This document shows positions 27,905 through 39,664 of a stretch of 64,000 nucleotides of DNA, piece by piece (position 1 is the first letter of the stretch; each line of letters starts with the position of its first letter). This DNA is from Coriolopsis trogii. Its lineage: Eukaryota; Basidiomycota; Agaricomycetes; Polyporales; Polyporaceae. The stretch covers positions 2,232,001 through 2,296,000 of the forward strand of contig JAHYIO010000037.1 of NCBI GenBank assembly GCA_020543525.1, given 5' to 3'. The notes beneath the pieces were generated by a model. It saw only the letters and a program-made list of their open reading frames with translations, ran no database searches and was not told where the DNA came from. A program made the position numbers and the translations under genes.

Positions 27905-29948
27905 ATGACCAACGTTCACTGCACATTCTTGTATCTTGATCCTGACTGGGATCGCCGCCCTTTCTTTGTTATACGCTCTTCTGATGATGATATCGACTTC
28001 GGAGTATTGTGGAAGCGACTCTTACGAGAAGAGGAGGCTCTCAAGAACCACATCGTCAAAGTACCAGTTGCCTTCTACGCTGTATGTCCATCATCGCCGT
28101 TGGCTCCGAGCCGCTCTTCTCATGTTCTCTAGCCTCTCGATCTGCCCCTTGAACCACCGCAGACTTTGGTCGAGCGTGGTCGTGAATGGCTTCGGCAGCA
28201 TTGTGATGACGAGGACAGGATAATCACGGAGTTCCATCAGCTCAACAAACTCTTCCCTGGTGGGCCACCTCGCGACAACCTGCATTTCATCGTCGCCAGC
28301 AAAGCAGGTGCGTGCTCATGGAGACGTCCCTATGTATTTGTCTGTAACACGACTGATCACGCCTCCCAGCTCTCACCGGTTCGAAAGAGAGTGAGTACTT
28401 TCCTGATTTGTGTGGCAACGCGCGCTGAGTATGCCTGTCAGGTCGCGAAGACATTGCTCAGCGAGCCTACGAACGTGTGGCTCCTTCGGCGGCTGCGAAG
28501 GCATCGGTGCAGCGAGTCATTCAGGACCCGAAGAACCCTGACGCTGTGTACAATTGGCGTCCCTGCGCGCTGCAGCCGCCTCCTATTGCGCCCTATTTCC
28601 CGGCCTTTGCCACATTCGCCCGTGCTCTGGACAATCGTGAAGCGGTACTCACGCCCCACGATCTCGCTAGCGCATACAAAGTTGTCGTTGCCGCTCTCGG
28701 GATTTACGAGACTGGGAGGGATCGAAGCATGGCCCTTCGGTCAACTGCATTGTATCCTCGCGAAGGGATTTCAGTGGATGCCCCGTCTGTGTTGGCACCC
28801 GGAACCATTCGCGCAGACCTTCTGCTCGAGACATACTGCTCAGTAGTGAACTTGGCGGTTCCATACGAATTCACGGAAATCAGGAACGAAATCGGGGAAG
28901 GAAGTAGCGATGCACTCGCGCAGGCGGAGCGTGATTACGCCACGACGTTTAGCTCGCCGCAGGTGAGGTTCCTCCGAGCATTCTATCACCTGAACTTGCA
29001 GCGACATCATATGCATAGGCCCGACCCCTCCGGGACGCTTCCTGCTGCCCCGTTATGCTCATCGGGATTTGCGGGCCGTACATCATTTTTGCGGGCGCTG
29101 TCTTTGCGCACGTCCTCATTGCACAGCGCCTCAGCGGGTACATCTTTCTCGGGCCGCAGGGGAACGAAATGATGGAGGACACGGTGAAGCGCGTGGCGCG
29201 TATGCTACGTGCGCTGAAGAACGTGAGACAAGCCCTCCAGACGTACTACGCGGAGCTGCAGCCCAAGGACGAGGTCCAGCGTGCGGCCAAACGGCGCAAA
29301 GGGAAGGATGCGTTGTCCCTAGTCGACCTACCGCCTCCGTTCATCGGCCCTACGTTCAACACGTTCGTCAAGGACAACGAGAAGTACGCGCTCGAGTACA
29401 TTGCACGGCTGGATTCAGATCCCGTGGGCGCGAACAAAGACAAAGCTGTCTTCCGCGCGCTCGCGAGACCCGTCGGTGCCGGTCCTGACGCACGGGCCCT
29501 TGACGTCGTGGTCAAGTTTGTGAAGCGGTACGGGAAGGAGGGTCACGAACTGCTGGCGAAGAGAGGCCTTGCGCCGACCCTGCATTATTGCGAGTGCGTC
29601 GATGAGCTCGGCGGGCTGTGTATGGTCGTGATGGACTTTGTCCGCGAGCGCAACTCGGGCGAGTGGCTCAACAAGGGAGCTCTCGAGGCGGTGAAGAAGG
29701 CGGTGAAGGCGCTGCACGATGCACAGCTCGTCTTCGGCGACCTGCGACGGCCGAACATCCTGGTGACGGACACAGGGGCGATGCTGATTGACTTTGACTG
29801 GTGCGGGAAGGAGAGTGAGGCGAGGTATCCGGTGGAGATCAACATGTCGATCACATGGCCCTCCGGGGTTGATTCTGGCACGGAGATGAAGCGCGAGCAC
29901 GACAACGAGATGGTCCGCAAGTTGGATCCGAATGGCATGGTGGCATGA
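27905..29948 (+). CDS. Crinkler-type protein with kinase-like tail, copy B
   Basis: Exons by alignment with copy A are 27905-28081, 28133-28307, 28370-28390, 28442-28962 and 29019-29948, giving 607 residues with no stop. The kinase-like motifs (VVVKFVKRYG, FGDLRRPN, LIDFDWCGKE) are unchanged. The header differs strongly from A and C in short blocks: LWKRLLREEEAL here against LWDQLLERQEAL in both others, and TEFHQLNKLF here. One kinase-exon residue set (Cys, Asn, Ser and Pro at four sites) is shared with C and not with A. This is the copy that lies at the outer edge of the left palindrome arm. Confidence 0.72.
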
Positions 29949-30955
29949 TTTGTGACGGCTGTGTTTGGATGCATATGACATTGGGCTTGTAATATTGATA
30001 CCTGTATGATGTCTTGCTATTCCTTGTGCACGTGGTCAATCTGGGCTACTTGGAGATAAGTAGCGCAAAAAATGTGCATTTGGCATTGTGGCGAAACGGG
30101 GTATTCCAGCGCTCAGGTGTACAATAGCAGGGGCCCCTCTGGGCAGACCTGGACATTATGGGGTTGTCTTGAGGGTAGTAGTCTGATCTACCTGGGCTTT
30201 TGAGTGGAGTCTATATGTCCTCGTTCCCCTACCCACATACTTGCCCAGCCCAGCTCAATATGCTCTCCTAACTGTGTTTCCCAACATGCTATTACTCCAC
30301 ATAATCTGCCTGGGTTGTCTGGAGGCATCCCCATTCCTCTTGGACCCCCAGCCACCACCCAGTCCTCCTACCTAGACTACTTTAACCCCCCATTTGAGCC
30401 TCTTCAGTGAGGGCAACTAGTCAAAAATGACTAGGTAGTCACCGCATACTAGTCATGACTAGTTGAACAAGAAGATGCATATGGGCATAGTGCTAAAAGC
30501 TATGGTGTAGCTAGAGGGTTAAGCCATATCAGTCATTCCCAGGCATCAAAGACTAGTACTGTCATGGTCAGTGGACTAGCACCCCTTTCGCCTTCCTGGA
30601 AGCTTCAATTTCCTACTCTGACCCCCTTTTCATTTTGTACACACCCCTTTATATGACCGCATGCCTCGTTCTCACAGTGACCATCCCTTTACCCATTCTT
30701 TTGTCTCCCACCTGTACAGTCTGACCCGGGCAACTCCCCCGGGGTCTGTCCATTTTGACCCCCAAATTTCGGCCTTAAATACGCAAACTTATGGGCCTGG
30801 GATATGCAAAGTCGGATAGGGATGTAATATAGTCACGGGTGCTTAGAGTTCATGTGCTGCTATGTCACGCTGTAGTAGAGACCTATCTCGTCGCGGCTTC
30901 GTTCTCTCGTATTCGTGCTCTGGATTCGTCTTGCTACTCAACCTTGGATCTATGA
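29949..30955. repeat. Outer flank of the left palindrome arm
   Basis: No gene is seen. 30037-30420 is the unit flank shared with copies A and C. 30416-30955 is shared only with the right arm (56409-56950). It includes an A+C/T-rich stretch with promoter-like words, such as CCTTTATATGACC near 30648, and could be an old LTR, but I could not find its two ends. The empty target site of Plavaka-2 is TT at 30944-30945. Confidence 0.5.
30416..30463. repeat. Hairpin and perfect 16-base palindrome
   Basis: ACTAGTCA and TGACTAG around four A residues form a hairpin at 30416-30434. ACTAGTCATGACTAGT at 30448-30463 is a perfect palindrome. The mirror copy is at 56901-56948. The place, at the edge of the duplicated unit, and the short repeated words recall the subterminal hairpins of Plavaka-1. 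Confidence 0.7.
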
Positions 30956-32809
30956 TATACATTATGCCTGTATATGCTACCAGAAACAATCGATTGTGTC
31001 AATGCATTGAATCTCACCGCCTCTTGGTCACCTGAGGGCCCGACAACTTCTGGTCCCCATCCATGCCTCCCGCAGTTGTCAACTTCTGCACCCCCCGCTT
31101 CACCAGCGAACACCACTGGGGCATCAGGTTGGGCTTGAGTGTAGCGGAGTGAGGAGGACCGGTCATGGTGTTCGGTCCGAGATGGTAAAGGAGGTCAGCT
31201 GCATTTGTGTGAGTCCTCAAGTTGATGCTCCCATGTTTGCATGTGAACACAGTTGCCGGAGCCTCCTCCTCTTCCTTCTCCTCCTCAGTGTCATCTTCAT
31301 GAATTGTAGTCTGTGTGTTACCCTATATAATGTGACTTAAATGTCGGGCTCCGGCATCAGAGAGGAGACAACTTACATAGGTGAGTGGGAGATATAGCTG
31401 CAGCGAGAGGTGTGAGAGACCAGCACAGCTAGTAGCAACATTGATTTTGCTCCGCAGAGCCTGTACTGCCTGAGATACCTAAGGAGGAGGAAGTAATGGT
31501 CCAAACTCAAGACAGAGTGGGGGTGCAAGCTCTTCGCTGGTGTTCGTGTTGAGCTCTGCCAATGTTATCTCGTAGTCCGCCGATATTGCCATGTACCGTG
31601 CCGCATATTGAGCAGAGTCTTCGGTTTGAATGCTGATGGAGGCTCACGCAGGATCGATACTCCTGTTTCCATCAGGCTCACCACCCTCGTCTAGTGAGTT
31701 GTCCTCTAGATCATTGTCATTGTCCTCATCCCCGTCCTCGTTGTCTTCATTGCTTCTACGGCGGTGCGCAGCTGGTGACTCGAGCAGTGAAAGCTTGAGA
31801 GGGAGGGAAGAGACCGGGGGTCCCAATAGTTGTTTCGATATTTGTAAGGTCTCTTCAAAAGCAAGTACCACAAGCTGATCCAGCTGACTCTTGGATATCA
31901 CAGCACAAGCGTTGACAAGCTCCTCTGGGGTAAGTGGTGTGGCGTTATAGTCGAGGATGTATCCTGCCCGAGAGTCGCATTCCTTCTTCATGTTACTAAA
32001 TTCTCCTGTCAAGAGAATGTGTTGACGAAGCATTACATGTTTCACAAGCTTCAATAGCTTGGCGTATGTGAAGTTGGGGAGGAGGGACCGAGCTAGGCCA
32101 AAGAAGTGTTTGACAAACTCTGTACCAAGCAACCATGGACAGAATGAGTGGGCTGGGTATCATTGCGCGTATGTGAGCACAAGCAGTTGCAGAGCCAGTT
32201 GAAGATATTAAAACTTGCAGACGAGATGAAGGAACGGGATGTGCTGTAGAAGCCGGGATAGCATCTTGCCATCTTGACAATGTGGTCGCGCCAGATATGG
32301 AGAAAAACACGGGCACGAAGGACCTTCAGACACCGGTTCCTGGATTACAAAGTAAGCCGAGGTTTGGGGGGGAGAAATCACGCTGCAAAGTGATGGTAAC
32401 ATTACGCTCGCATGCAGGTCACATCAGTCATATTACGGCGTTACACAGAGAAAAACAGAAAAGTCACTCTACAAAGTGACGGTAACATCATGCTTCACGT
32501 GTATGTCACATATATCATACCACGGCGTTACACTCAGAAGGGGACAAAGGTCACTCTGCAAAGTGACGGTAACATCACACTTTCTTGCATGTCACGGGTG
32601 ACCGCTATCACTCCATGACTACCTGAGAGCCCCCGACTGTTACTTTTTGGACTTCATGCTGCCATCTGCCCCCGCGCGTTGAAGGAGGGCGCAAGCCCGA
32701 CTGATGCGTGCCTCTCAATCTGGCGATCTGCTCAGTACAATACCTACGTAATCCAGATGTGCCCAGGGGCCCTTACTATCTGAAACTGTCATACGCGGAT
32801 GTATCCATG
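30946..32809 (-). pseudogene. Decayed transposase-like gene, left arm
   Basis: On minus, the longest open block (32132-31644) begins GTEFVKHFFGLARSLLPNFTY and continues with a helical stretch and an acidic low-complexity tail (DNEDGDEDNDNDLEDNS). A further block (31250-31014) has a Cys/His start and ends in GPQVTKRR. Stops separate the blocks. The first block recalls the C-terminal region of agaricomycete transposase-like proteins, but I cannot name the family. The G1 element is inserted upstream of it. The right arm holds an almost identical copy at 47981-49844. Confidence 0.4.
32379..32600. repeat. Three tandem units of about 86 bases, left arm
   Basis: CAAAGTGAYGGTAACAT recurs at 32386, 32472 and 32559. 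Units 2 and 3 carry a small inverted repeat GTCACT...AAGTGAC. They lie in the host flank of G1. The mirror copy is at 48190-48411. Confidence 0.8.
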
Positions 32810-33297
32810 TGTTAAGATCGATCTAAGCGAGGGATGCTACGGCCTTCGAGCGCACAGCGAGATGTCGCGAAGATGTGAAGAGTGAATAGAACACCGTTCT
32901 ATTCAGAAGCCTGATGATACAGATTAGGTGAACAAGAAGATCGAAGCTGGGGTTCCTTGATGGAAACCTCGGCTATTATATATAGTACAAGGTATCCTGC
33001 CATAAACGGTATAGTGTCGAGGCAGTACCATAGAAATGGAGTCATGAGGCTGCGGATGACTGAGCGGGGGTTATATATAGTTAAGCTGACAGATCTGGGT
33101 TTATATATAGAGAGGCTGACTGAGCGAGGAGATATAGATAGCAAGGATGATTAAGCATATGTAAAAGTGATGACGGAGAGACAAACAATGCATGCGGAAA
33201 GACAAAGAGTAAGCAGGATGACGACAAGGGACAAAGGACACGACAAAATGGTAAGAGACAAGACGATACTGGTCAGGGATAAGGGTAGGTTGTAACA
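32810..33297 (-). repeat. G1 left copy, 3' LTR
   Basis: 488 bases, TGTTACAACC to CTTAACA on minus, apparently identical to the right copy's 3' LTR (47493-47980). It is bordered outside by the same host bases (CATGG on minus) as the right copy. Confidence 0.92.
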
Positions 33298-33341
33298 TTA
33301 CCCCCCTCTCAAGGCCGATGGTCCCCAGAGGTGCACTAGAC

Positions 33342-34583
33342 CTAGTCGACGTTGTCCATTGACGGTGCTGCATTGCCATCAGGAAATGTGTTGTCGACTT
33401 GGGCGTCGTGTTGTTCCAGAAGATCGTCGTTGTTGATCTCGATGTTCGTTACGTCACTGTCCAACGATTCCCAGGTCGCATTGTTTGCGGCCGAGTCGTC
33501 CCATCTGCTCTCCGGAATGCCCCACCCCTCATCGCTCAGAGGGAGACGACAAAGGTTGATCCTTGTCACCCCGTCGACGACGTTTCCGTGGGCGATCCCC
33601 CCCAGGGTCTCCTCAGCAGCAAGTCCCCCAACGCCTGAGTGATGTAGGGGTGCACTGCGAGGTGCCGCAGGGCATCTTCGGCGACTCGGACGAGTCGCGC
33701 GTAGGCGTCCTCCAGGGCCGCCAGAACGTGCCTCTGGTTCGCCCCTGAACTCTCGGCCAACAGGATCCCTTGTTGGATCCCCGGCCTGATGTGTACGTAC
33801 TCCCGATAGGCTTGCACCCACCGGAGAGCCGCAGGGTACTCGATCAGCCGTGCCTTCACCGTTCCCTCCAAGTCCGGGTGCGCCAGCACCCACCCCACCC
33901 GGTCGTGGAGAGTCCCGTCGCTGTACAACCCAGTCTGGGGGCGGGGGAGGTGGTTGTAGGATGGGAGCAGATTGCGATCGGAGCAAATAAATGAGGGTGT
34001 GGGCGGTTGCCGTGAGATGGACAAGTGCATGTGTGAATCAATAGAACTCGGGGGGGAGGAAGAACGGGGCTGGTTGTTGTTGTTGTTGCGGCGGCGGTTG
34101 TTGCGGTTGCGGCGGCGGTTGCGGGAGTTCCGGGGTTGTTGCTGGTTCTGTTGGGGTTGCTGGTGGGGCATCGTGGTCGCGAGTGATGGTGAGGCCGGGG
34201 ATAGGTTCGAGGTCGGGGAGGTCGGCGAATTGATCTGGAGATGGAGGAGGATTGAAGTGGGAATGGGGGTGTGGTTGGCGAGAGGTTGAAGCTGGAAAGA
34301 CAGGTGGAAGAGGGGGAGGAGGTATAAAATCAGATAAAAAAGAATGAATAGGAATAGGTCGGGTAGGGAGGGGAGCCATGGCGAGACAGGAAGAAGAGGC
34401 TGTGGGAAGATGGGGGGCTGTGAAAGTTGAGGGTTCTGGGGATGCAGGGAAATATCGAGGGCTTGTTGGAGGGGGAAGAGGAGTAGGATTATAAGGAGGA
34501 CTTGCGAGGGCATCGTAGTCAGGGTACTGGAGTTCACCCGGAATGGTAGGTGGAAAAGAAAAGTGGGATATGGTTTCGTTCAA
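33342..34583 (-). pseudogene. G1 left copy, third ORF after pol
   Basis: Mirror of 46207-47448; see that entry for the domains. Two overlapping open frames are present here: 34583-34038 (Pro-rich) and 34537-33566 (which carries the helical domain). A third frame supplies an acidic tail ending at 33342. Confidence 0.5.
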
Positions 34584-37500
34584 GCCATTCTGTGTCGTTT
34601 TTTATAGGTTTTTAGGATTGTTTGTGCATGTTTGAGGTCCTTTTCCCGTAGCCACTGGTTTTCGTAAGAAGGCTGACCCTTCCATGTGACTAAGTATTGG
34701 ACTCCGCCTCTGGCCGGCTTCCGATGATTAATGATTGCTTCTATTTCCCATTCTTCTTCTCCGCCAATAATCTCAGGTGGTGGGGATTGGTAATTCGGCC
34801 CGTGTTCCACTGTTTCGTGATATGGGGTGAGTAATGCCACATGGAACACTGGGTGGATCTTCCATGATTTAGGTAATCGAAGTCGCACTGTGACAGGTCC
34901 CATTACATCATCGATTATAAAGGGTCCTTCTTGTTTTGGTGCTAGTTTCCGATTTGGGTATGGTAATTTGAGATTTGTGGATTCAAGGTAGACTTTGTCT
35001 CCTTTTTTGAACTTGTAGTTGCCTCCTACATATCGTTTGGCCATGGCTAGATTGGCTTTGTCATGGCTTGCCAGAGCTTGTTTACATTGTTCCTGCAGGT
35101 CGGCTAATCTTTCCTCCGTGCTAGGATGTTTCACCGCTGGCTTGGTTGTTAGTATAGCCTTCGGTTGATATCCTATGAGTAATTCAAATGGTGATCGGTT
35201 GGTGACTGAATGAGTGCAGTGATTGTGTGCGAAATCAAATTGCGCTAATTTGTTGCTCCATGTGTCTGGGTAGTTTCCGCAATATATCCGCAATGCAACC
35301 TCTATTTCTTGTATCGTTCTTTCCGACTGGCTGTCGGTTTGTAGATGGTGTGATGTGCTCAATACTCCTTTTACTCCAATTAGGGTATTCAATTCTTGGT
35401 ATGCTTGTGAAATGAATTGAGGGCCTCTATCAGAGATAATTCGGTCCGGTAAACCAAATCGTTTGTATACATCTTGCTCCAACATCTTGGCTGTGTCCAT
35501 GGCACTGGTTTCTTTGGTGCACGCTGTCAACACAATAGCTTTAGTCACGTCATGGTCAACTACCACTTGTATTGCATCGAAGCCATTGGATTCTGGTAGA
35601 GCTGTGACGTAGTCCATAGTGATAGTGCTGAATGGTCGAAGATTGTGTATATGTGGAATTGGCATTAGTCCGGCTTTGGTAGGGTGTGTGTTGACTTTTG
35701 CTGTTTAACACGTCGCACATCCCTTGACATATTGGGTGACGAATTGGCGCATATCTGGCCACCAGTATTCTCTTGATGCCAGTTCGTATGTTTTCTGGAT
35801 GCCTGGATGTCCCATTACTGCGGGATCGTGATGCAGTCTGACCACTTCTTGTCGGAGATCAAGATTTGGTGGTACGTATACCCTCCCCTTAAACATCACG
35901 ATGCCGTCGTCCATTTTCCAGTCTTCGCTGTTGCCTATCAGTGGCTTTTTCTTGAGATGCCATACATTGTTTGTAGATTCCATAACTATATAATTTCTTG
36001 ATGTTGTATCCCGGATTCTTTCTTGTAGTTCAATATTGATGCTATTGACAAATAATTCGTTAGGCAACAAGGTTACTTCTTCGTTGTCATGATTTCCCGG
36101 ATCATGATCAGCTCTTCTTGACAGCGTGTCTGCTTGGGTTATTGTTTTGCCTGGATGTATTAATCGGACGTTGAATTGTGAAAAATATAGGCTCCATCTT
36201 GCTTGTCGTCGGTTTTATTTTTGTGCTGATCTAAAGTAAGTCAAATTCTTGTGGTCTGATAGGATGTGCACTGGATGTTTTGCGCCTTGAAGGTAATGTC
36301 TCCATGCTTCCAGTGCTCGTATAATTGCTAGTAATTCCCTGTTCGTAGATTTGGTAATTTCTTTCTGGTTCAGAAAATGTTTTAAAGAGATAGGCGCAAG
36401 GGTGCCACAACCCGTCAGTTCCTAATTGTCGTAATACTGCCCCTGTTGCCACTTTGGAGGCATCACATTCAATTTGAAATGGTCTTTCGACGTCGGGTAT
36501 TTGTAGGATAGGTGCTTCTTGGAATTTGGCCTTGAGTGTATCAAACGCTTTTTGGCATTCTTGTGACCATTCAAACTTTTGCCCTTTCTTTGTCAGTTCG
36601 GTTAATGGTTTTGCCAAATGGGAATAGTTCTGAATGAATCTTCGGTAGAAATTTCCAAATCCTAAGAAACTTTGCACTTGTTTGACGGTAGTTGGTATTG
36701 GCCATTGGGCTAGACCTTCAAGTTTAACTGGGTCCATCGCAATTTGTCCTGGTTTGATGATTGCTCCTAGAAATTCGACTTCTGTTACCTCGAATTCGCA
36801 TTTTTCTGCTTTGAGATATAGATCATGTTCTCCGAGTCTTTTGATTACTAGCTCGGTTCTTTTCCGATGTTCTGGAATAGTTTGAGAGAATATTAGTATG
36901 TCGTCCATATAGATTACTATCCATCCTTTAGATAGGTAGTCCTGAAAAATGTCGTTCATCATGGCTTGGAATGTGGCTGGTGCGTTGTATAGCCCAAAGA
37001 ACATGACGGTGGGCTTAAATAGTCCTCTTGGCGTTTTGAATGCTGCTTTCCACTGGTCCTCATCTTTGATGCGGACATTATTGTATCCGGCCCGTACGTC
37101 TAGTTTGGAGAAGATTTTGGCTTCTGCTAATTGATCTGTTAAGTCTGAGATCAGTGGTAACGGATATACATTTTTTATCGTTCTGTCATTTAGATAACGA
37201 TAATCTTGAATTGGCCGCATGCTTCCATCCTTTTTCTGGACAAAGAAGAAAGGGGAAGCCATGGGTGACTTGGATGGTCGGATATATCCTTTGGCTAGAT
37301 TTTCATCGATAAATTTGTCGAGTTCCTTTCGCTCTGTTAGAGATAATGGATATGATATATTTTGCAATCTTTCGGTTTGAACTCCAGTTTTAGATCTATT
37401 GCATGGTCCCATGGTCTTGAGTCTGGGAATCGCTTGGCTGACTTCTTTTCAAAAATGTATTTGTATTGGTGAAGATATTCTGGCAGGAATTCTTTCGGAT

Positions 37501-38233
37501 CTCGTGGGTTTTGGTTTTGCATTGCCTGAACGGCCAGTTCCGTTGCTTTGGTGACTCGGTTAATGAGCAGGCTAGCCTGGTTTTGCTTCTTCCATAGTTT
37601 CCCAATAGTCGCGCTTCCGGATTGACTCCATCGGTCTTCCTCTTCCCATGCCTCAATTTGAGTATAGGTTATTACTCCATCTTGTGAGTCAAAAATGGAA
37701 GTTGTTCCCAATCCCCACATAGGTACTCCTGGAGGTGGTTCATGCTTCTTCTGATAATCGCGGATCATCTGCTGTCTTTTGACTAATCTGGGGTCGAATT
37801 GGAAGATACCGGTGGTCCAGTCTACTTGGGGATTGTATCTTTTGATCCATGGTACCCCCAATATGGCATCATCCCTTCCGAGATTGGCAACATAGAAGTT
37901 GGTGGGTAGGCTGTGACCTCGGATGATAAAGTTGGTTTCCAGTCGATGAGTTACTGTTCCAATGGTATTAATGCTATCGTCTGCATTCCGGAATCGGATT
38001 GGGTGAGGCAGCCGAGTTGTAGGTAGTTGATATTGATCAATGATTCGTTGGTTGATGATTGTTGCATAGGCTCCTGAGTCAAACAGGGCCTTGATTCCGA
38101 CGACTTTGGGGCCGTTTTCGATGTAACCGGTTAATAGATACGCTGATTTTCTTGATTCGCCGATGGTTACAAAGGAAATAGTATAGTCCCAAATTTCAGA
38201 CGATCCCAGCGTCGGGGCGAGTTGTCCTGTCAA
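34580..38233 (-). pseudogene. G1 left copy, pol
   Basis: Blocks on minus: protease 38233-37337, reverse transcriptase and RNase H 37412-36231, integrase zinc finger 36070-35705, integrase core plus chromodomain 35665-34580. It shares all four inactivating changes with the right copy: the 5-base insertion after CKIY (near 37356), the one-base insertion in RNase H (near 36345), the stop near 36217 and the stop at the end of the integrase zinc finger (35705). Confidence 0.88.
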
Positions 38234-39664
38234 AAATCCGCCTCATTATAGTCCATTGATTCCGAACCAATGGCCTCGATATAAGCTTCTTCTGTCGGTT
38301 CTTCTTCCTCCACGACCCTAGCTTTCTGATCGGGAACCCTCTTCTTCTTCGGGCATTGTGCGGCTCGATGTTCTTCTTCTCGGCAATAGAAGCACGCATT
38401 ACGTTGCATGAGATCTTCCCATGTCTTCTGGTCTAGCCGATTAGTGGTGATTGCTTGGACCGCGGGGTTTCTTGTAAACCTTCCCCTGAAATTGGTATTG
38501 CGCTCCGGCCCTGTTCTTATTCTTCGGCTTCCCTGGACTTTGTCTATGGCCAGGTTCCGAGTATAGGAGTGTTGTAATTCAGTGACCCAATCAAACCAAT
38601 CGGTTATGGTTTGAACCCTTGGATGAATAAGCACCACTTGTTGTCGGAGATAATGTGGAAGTTTGAGTTGATAAATTGCTAGCAATGCCGTATCTTCTTT
38701 GATGTCGGCTAGCTGGCTAAGTCGCACAAATTCCGCATGGAACTCATCAATAATCTTGTAGTCATGGAATTTGAGATTCGTGAGTTGAACCAATGCTACC
38801 GCCTTTTCTTTGATTGGTGCAAAAACCGCGAGAAATCGGTTTTCAAAGGCTTCCCATGTTCCTAATCCTTTGGGAATTCTGTTGTCCTTCTTTTCCTGGG
38901 TGACTCGTACCAGGGTGTCGACCCACCATTCCGCTTTTCCGCCGATATATGAGAGTGCCATGACAATTCTGGCGCGATCAGTGACGTAATCGCTTGGCCT
39001 TCCTTCGAATAGAAGGTACAGGTCTCTCAGGAATTGTCGCGCTTCTTCTCTTTTCCCTTCAAATAGTCTTAGTTCTTTGACCCGAGCTTTGCCGGCTATT
39101 TTGGGAATAACAAATCGGTCTTTGTTGCCGTCAATGTCATTATCTGATGGGTCTTCATCTGGTCCTCCCGGACCTCCTGGTCCTTGGGGTCCTCCAGGAC
39201 CTCCTGGTCCTTGTGGTCCACCAGGGCCTTCTGGGTCTCCGGGACCCCCTGGTCCATAAGGTCCTCCTGGACCTCCAGGGCCTCCTGGTTCTTCTGGACG
39301 TCGTCGTCCTTCTCGCCACTCTCTGAGTTCTTCTTCATCTTCTCGATCCAGTCTTGCTCTTGTTTGCCTTGCTTCTTCGGCTGCTGCAACCAGTAATCCG
39401 TGTGATTCTGCTTCCAGTTGGGGCGGTTCTCCTGATGTGTGCCGTACCAGTGATGAGATAGAATATGTTGCTGACATCTCGGGTACTAGTGTGGGATCCG
39501 TTGGCTGGATAACGATGGTTTCGGCTTCTCTGTCTGATTCTTCTGCAGAAGAGTCCCCTTTGGCTGGTCCTTCTGCCGTGGGATGTTCTTCAGTTCGTGG
39601 TTCGGGTTCGGGTAATGGTGTTCTCCTGATTTCTGGTGTATTAGTGATGGGAAGTGGTATGTTT
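38230..39664 (-). pseudogene. G1 left copy, gag without its N-terminus
   Basis: The frame is open from the junction at 39664 to the TGA at 38230. It contains the Pro/Glu-rich part, the collagen-like GGP repeat (about 39290-39160), the capsid region, and the zinc knuckle [14 protein letters not shown]. Its 5' end is lost at the palindrome junction. Confidence 0.88.

Larger units (their letters stand above)
26152..30420. repeat. Segmental duplication unit, copy B (inverted)
   Basis: This is the inverted copy of unit A and unit C. Coordinates pair with A by a constant sum of 36372 through the whole Crinkler gene and most of the ArfGAP gene, so there are no indels there. Within ArfGAP it matches A almost perfectly; across the kinase-like exon and the outer flank it matches C. 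It lacks both DNA elements that interrupt A. Confidence 0.85.
29019..39664. repeat. Left arm of a large palindrome
   Basis: Inverted partner is 41126-58345. From 30946 to 39664 every feature pairs at a constant sum of 80790; from about 29019 to 30945 the sum is 87364. The difference, 6574, equals the Plavaka-2 insertion plus its 2-base duplication. By eye only a few substitutions separate the arms, for example three in about 1 kb around 33361-34432. Left of 29019 the two sides (units B and C) become more divergent. Confidence 0.9.
32810..39664 (-). mobile_element. Gypsy element G1, left copy, 5'-truncated
   Basis: On minus it has the 3' LTR (32810-33297), the extra third ORF (33342-34583), pol (34580-38233) and gag (38230-39664). 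It ends abruptly inside gag, exactly where the right copy's 5' LTR begins. It lacks about 950 bases of leader and Gag N-terminus, and its own 5' LTR. It carries the same lesions as the right copy. Confidence 0.92.

Noticed and set aside
30204..30410. Open 68-codon frame, near-identical at 4636-4842 (minus) and 56954-57160 (minus)
   Set aside because: Conservation is explained by recent duplication of the whole unit; no domain, start context or splice signals.
30557..30940. Possible solo LTR starting TGTCATGG with a TATA-like word
   Set aside because: No matching CA end with a 5-base duplication and no second copy in this window apart from the palindrome mirror.
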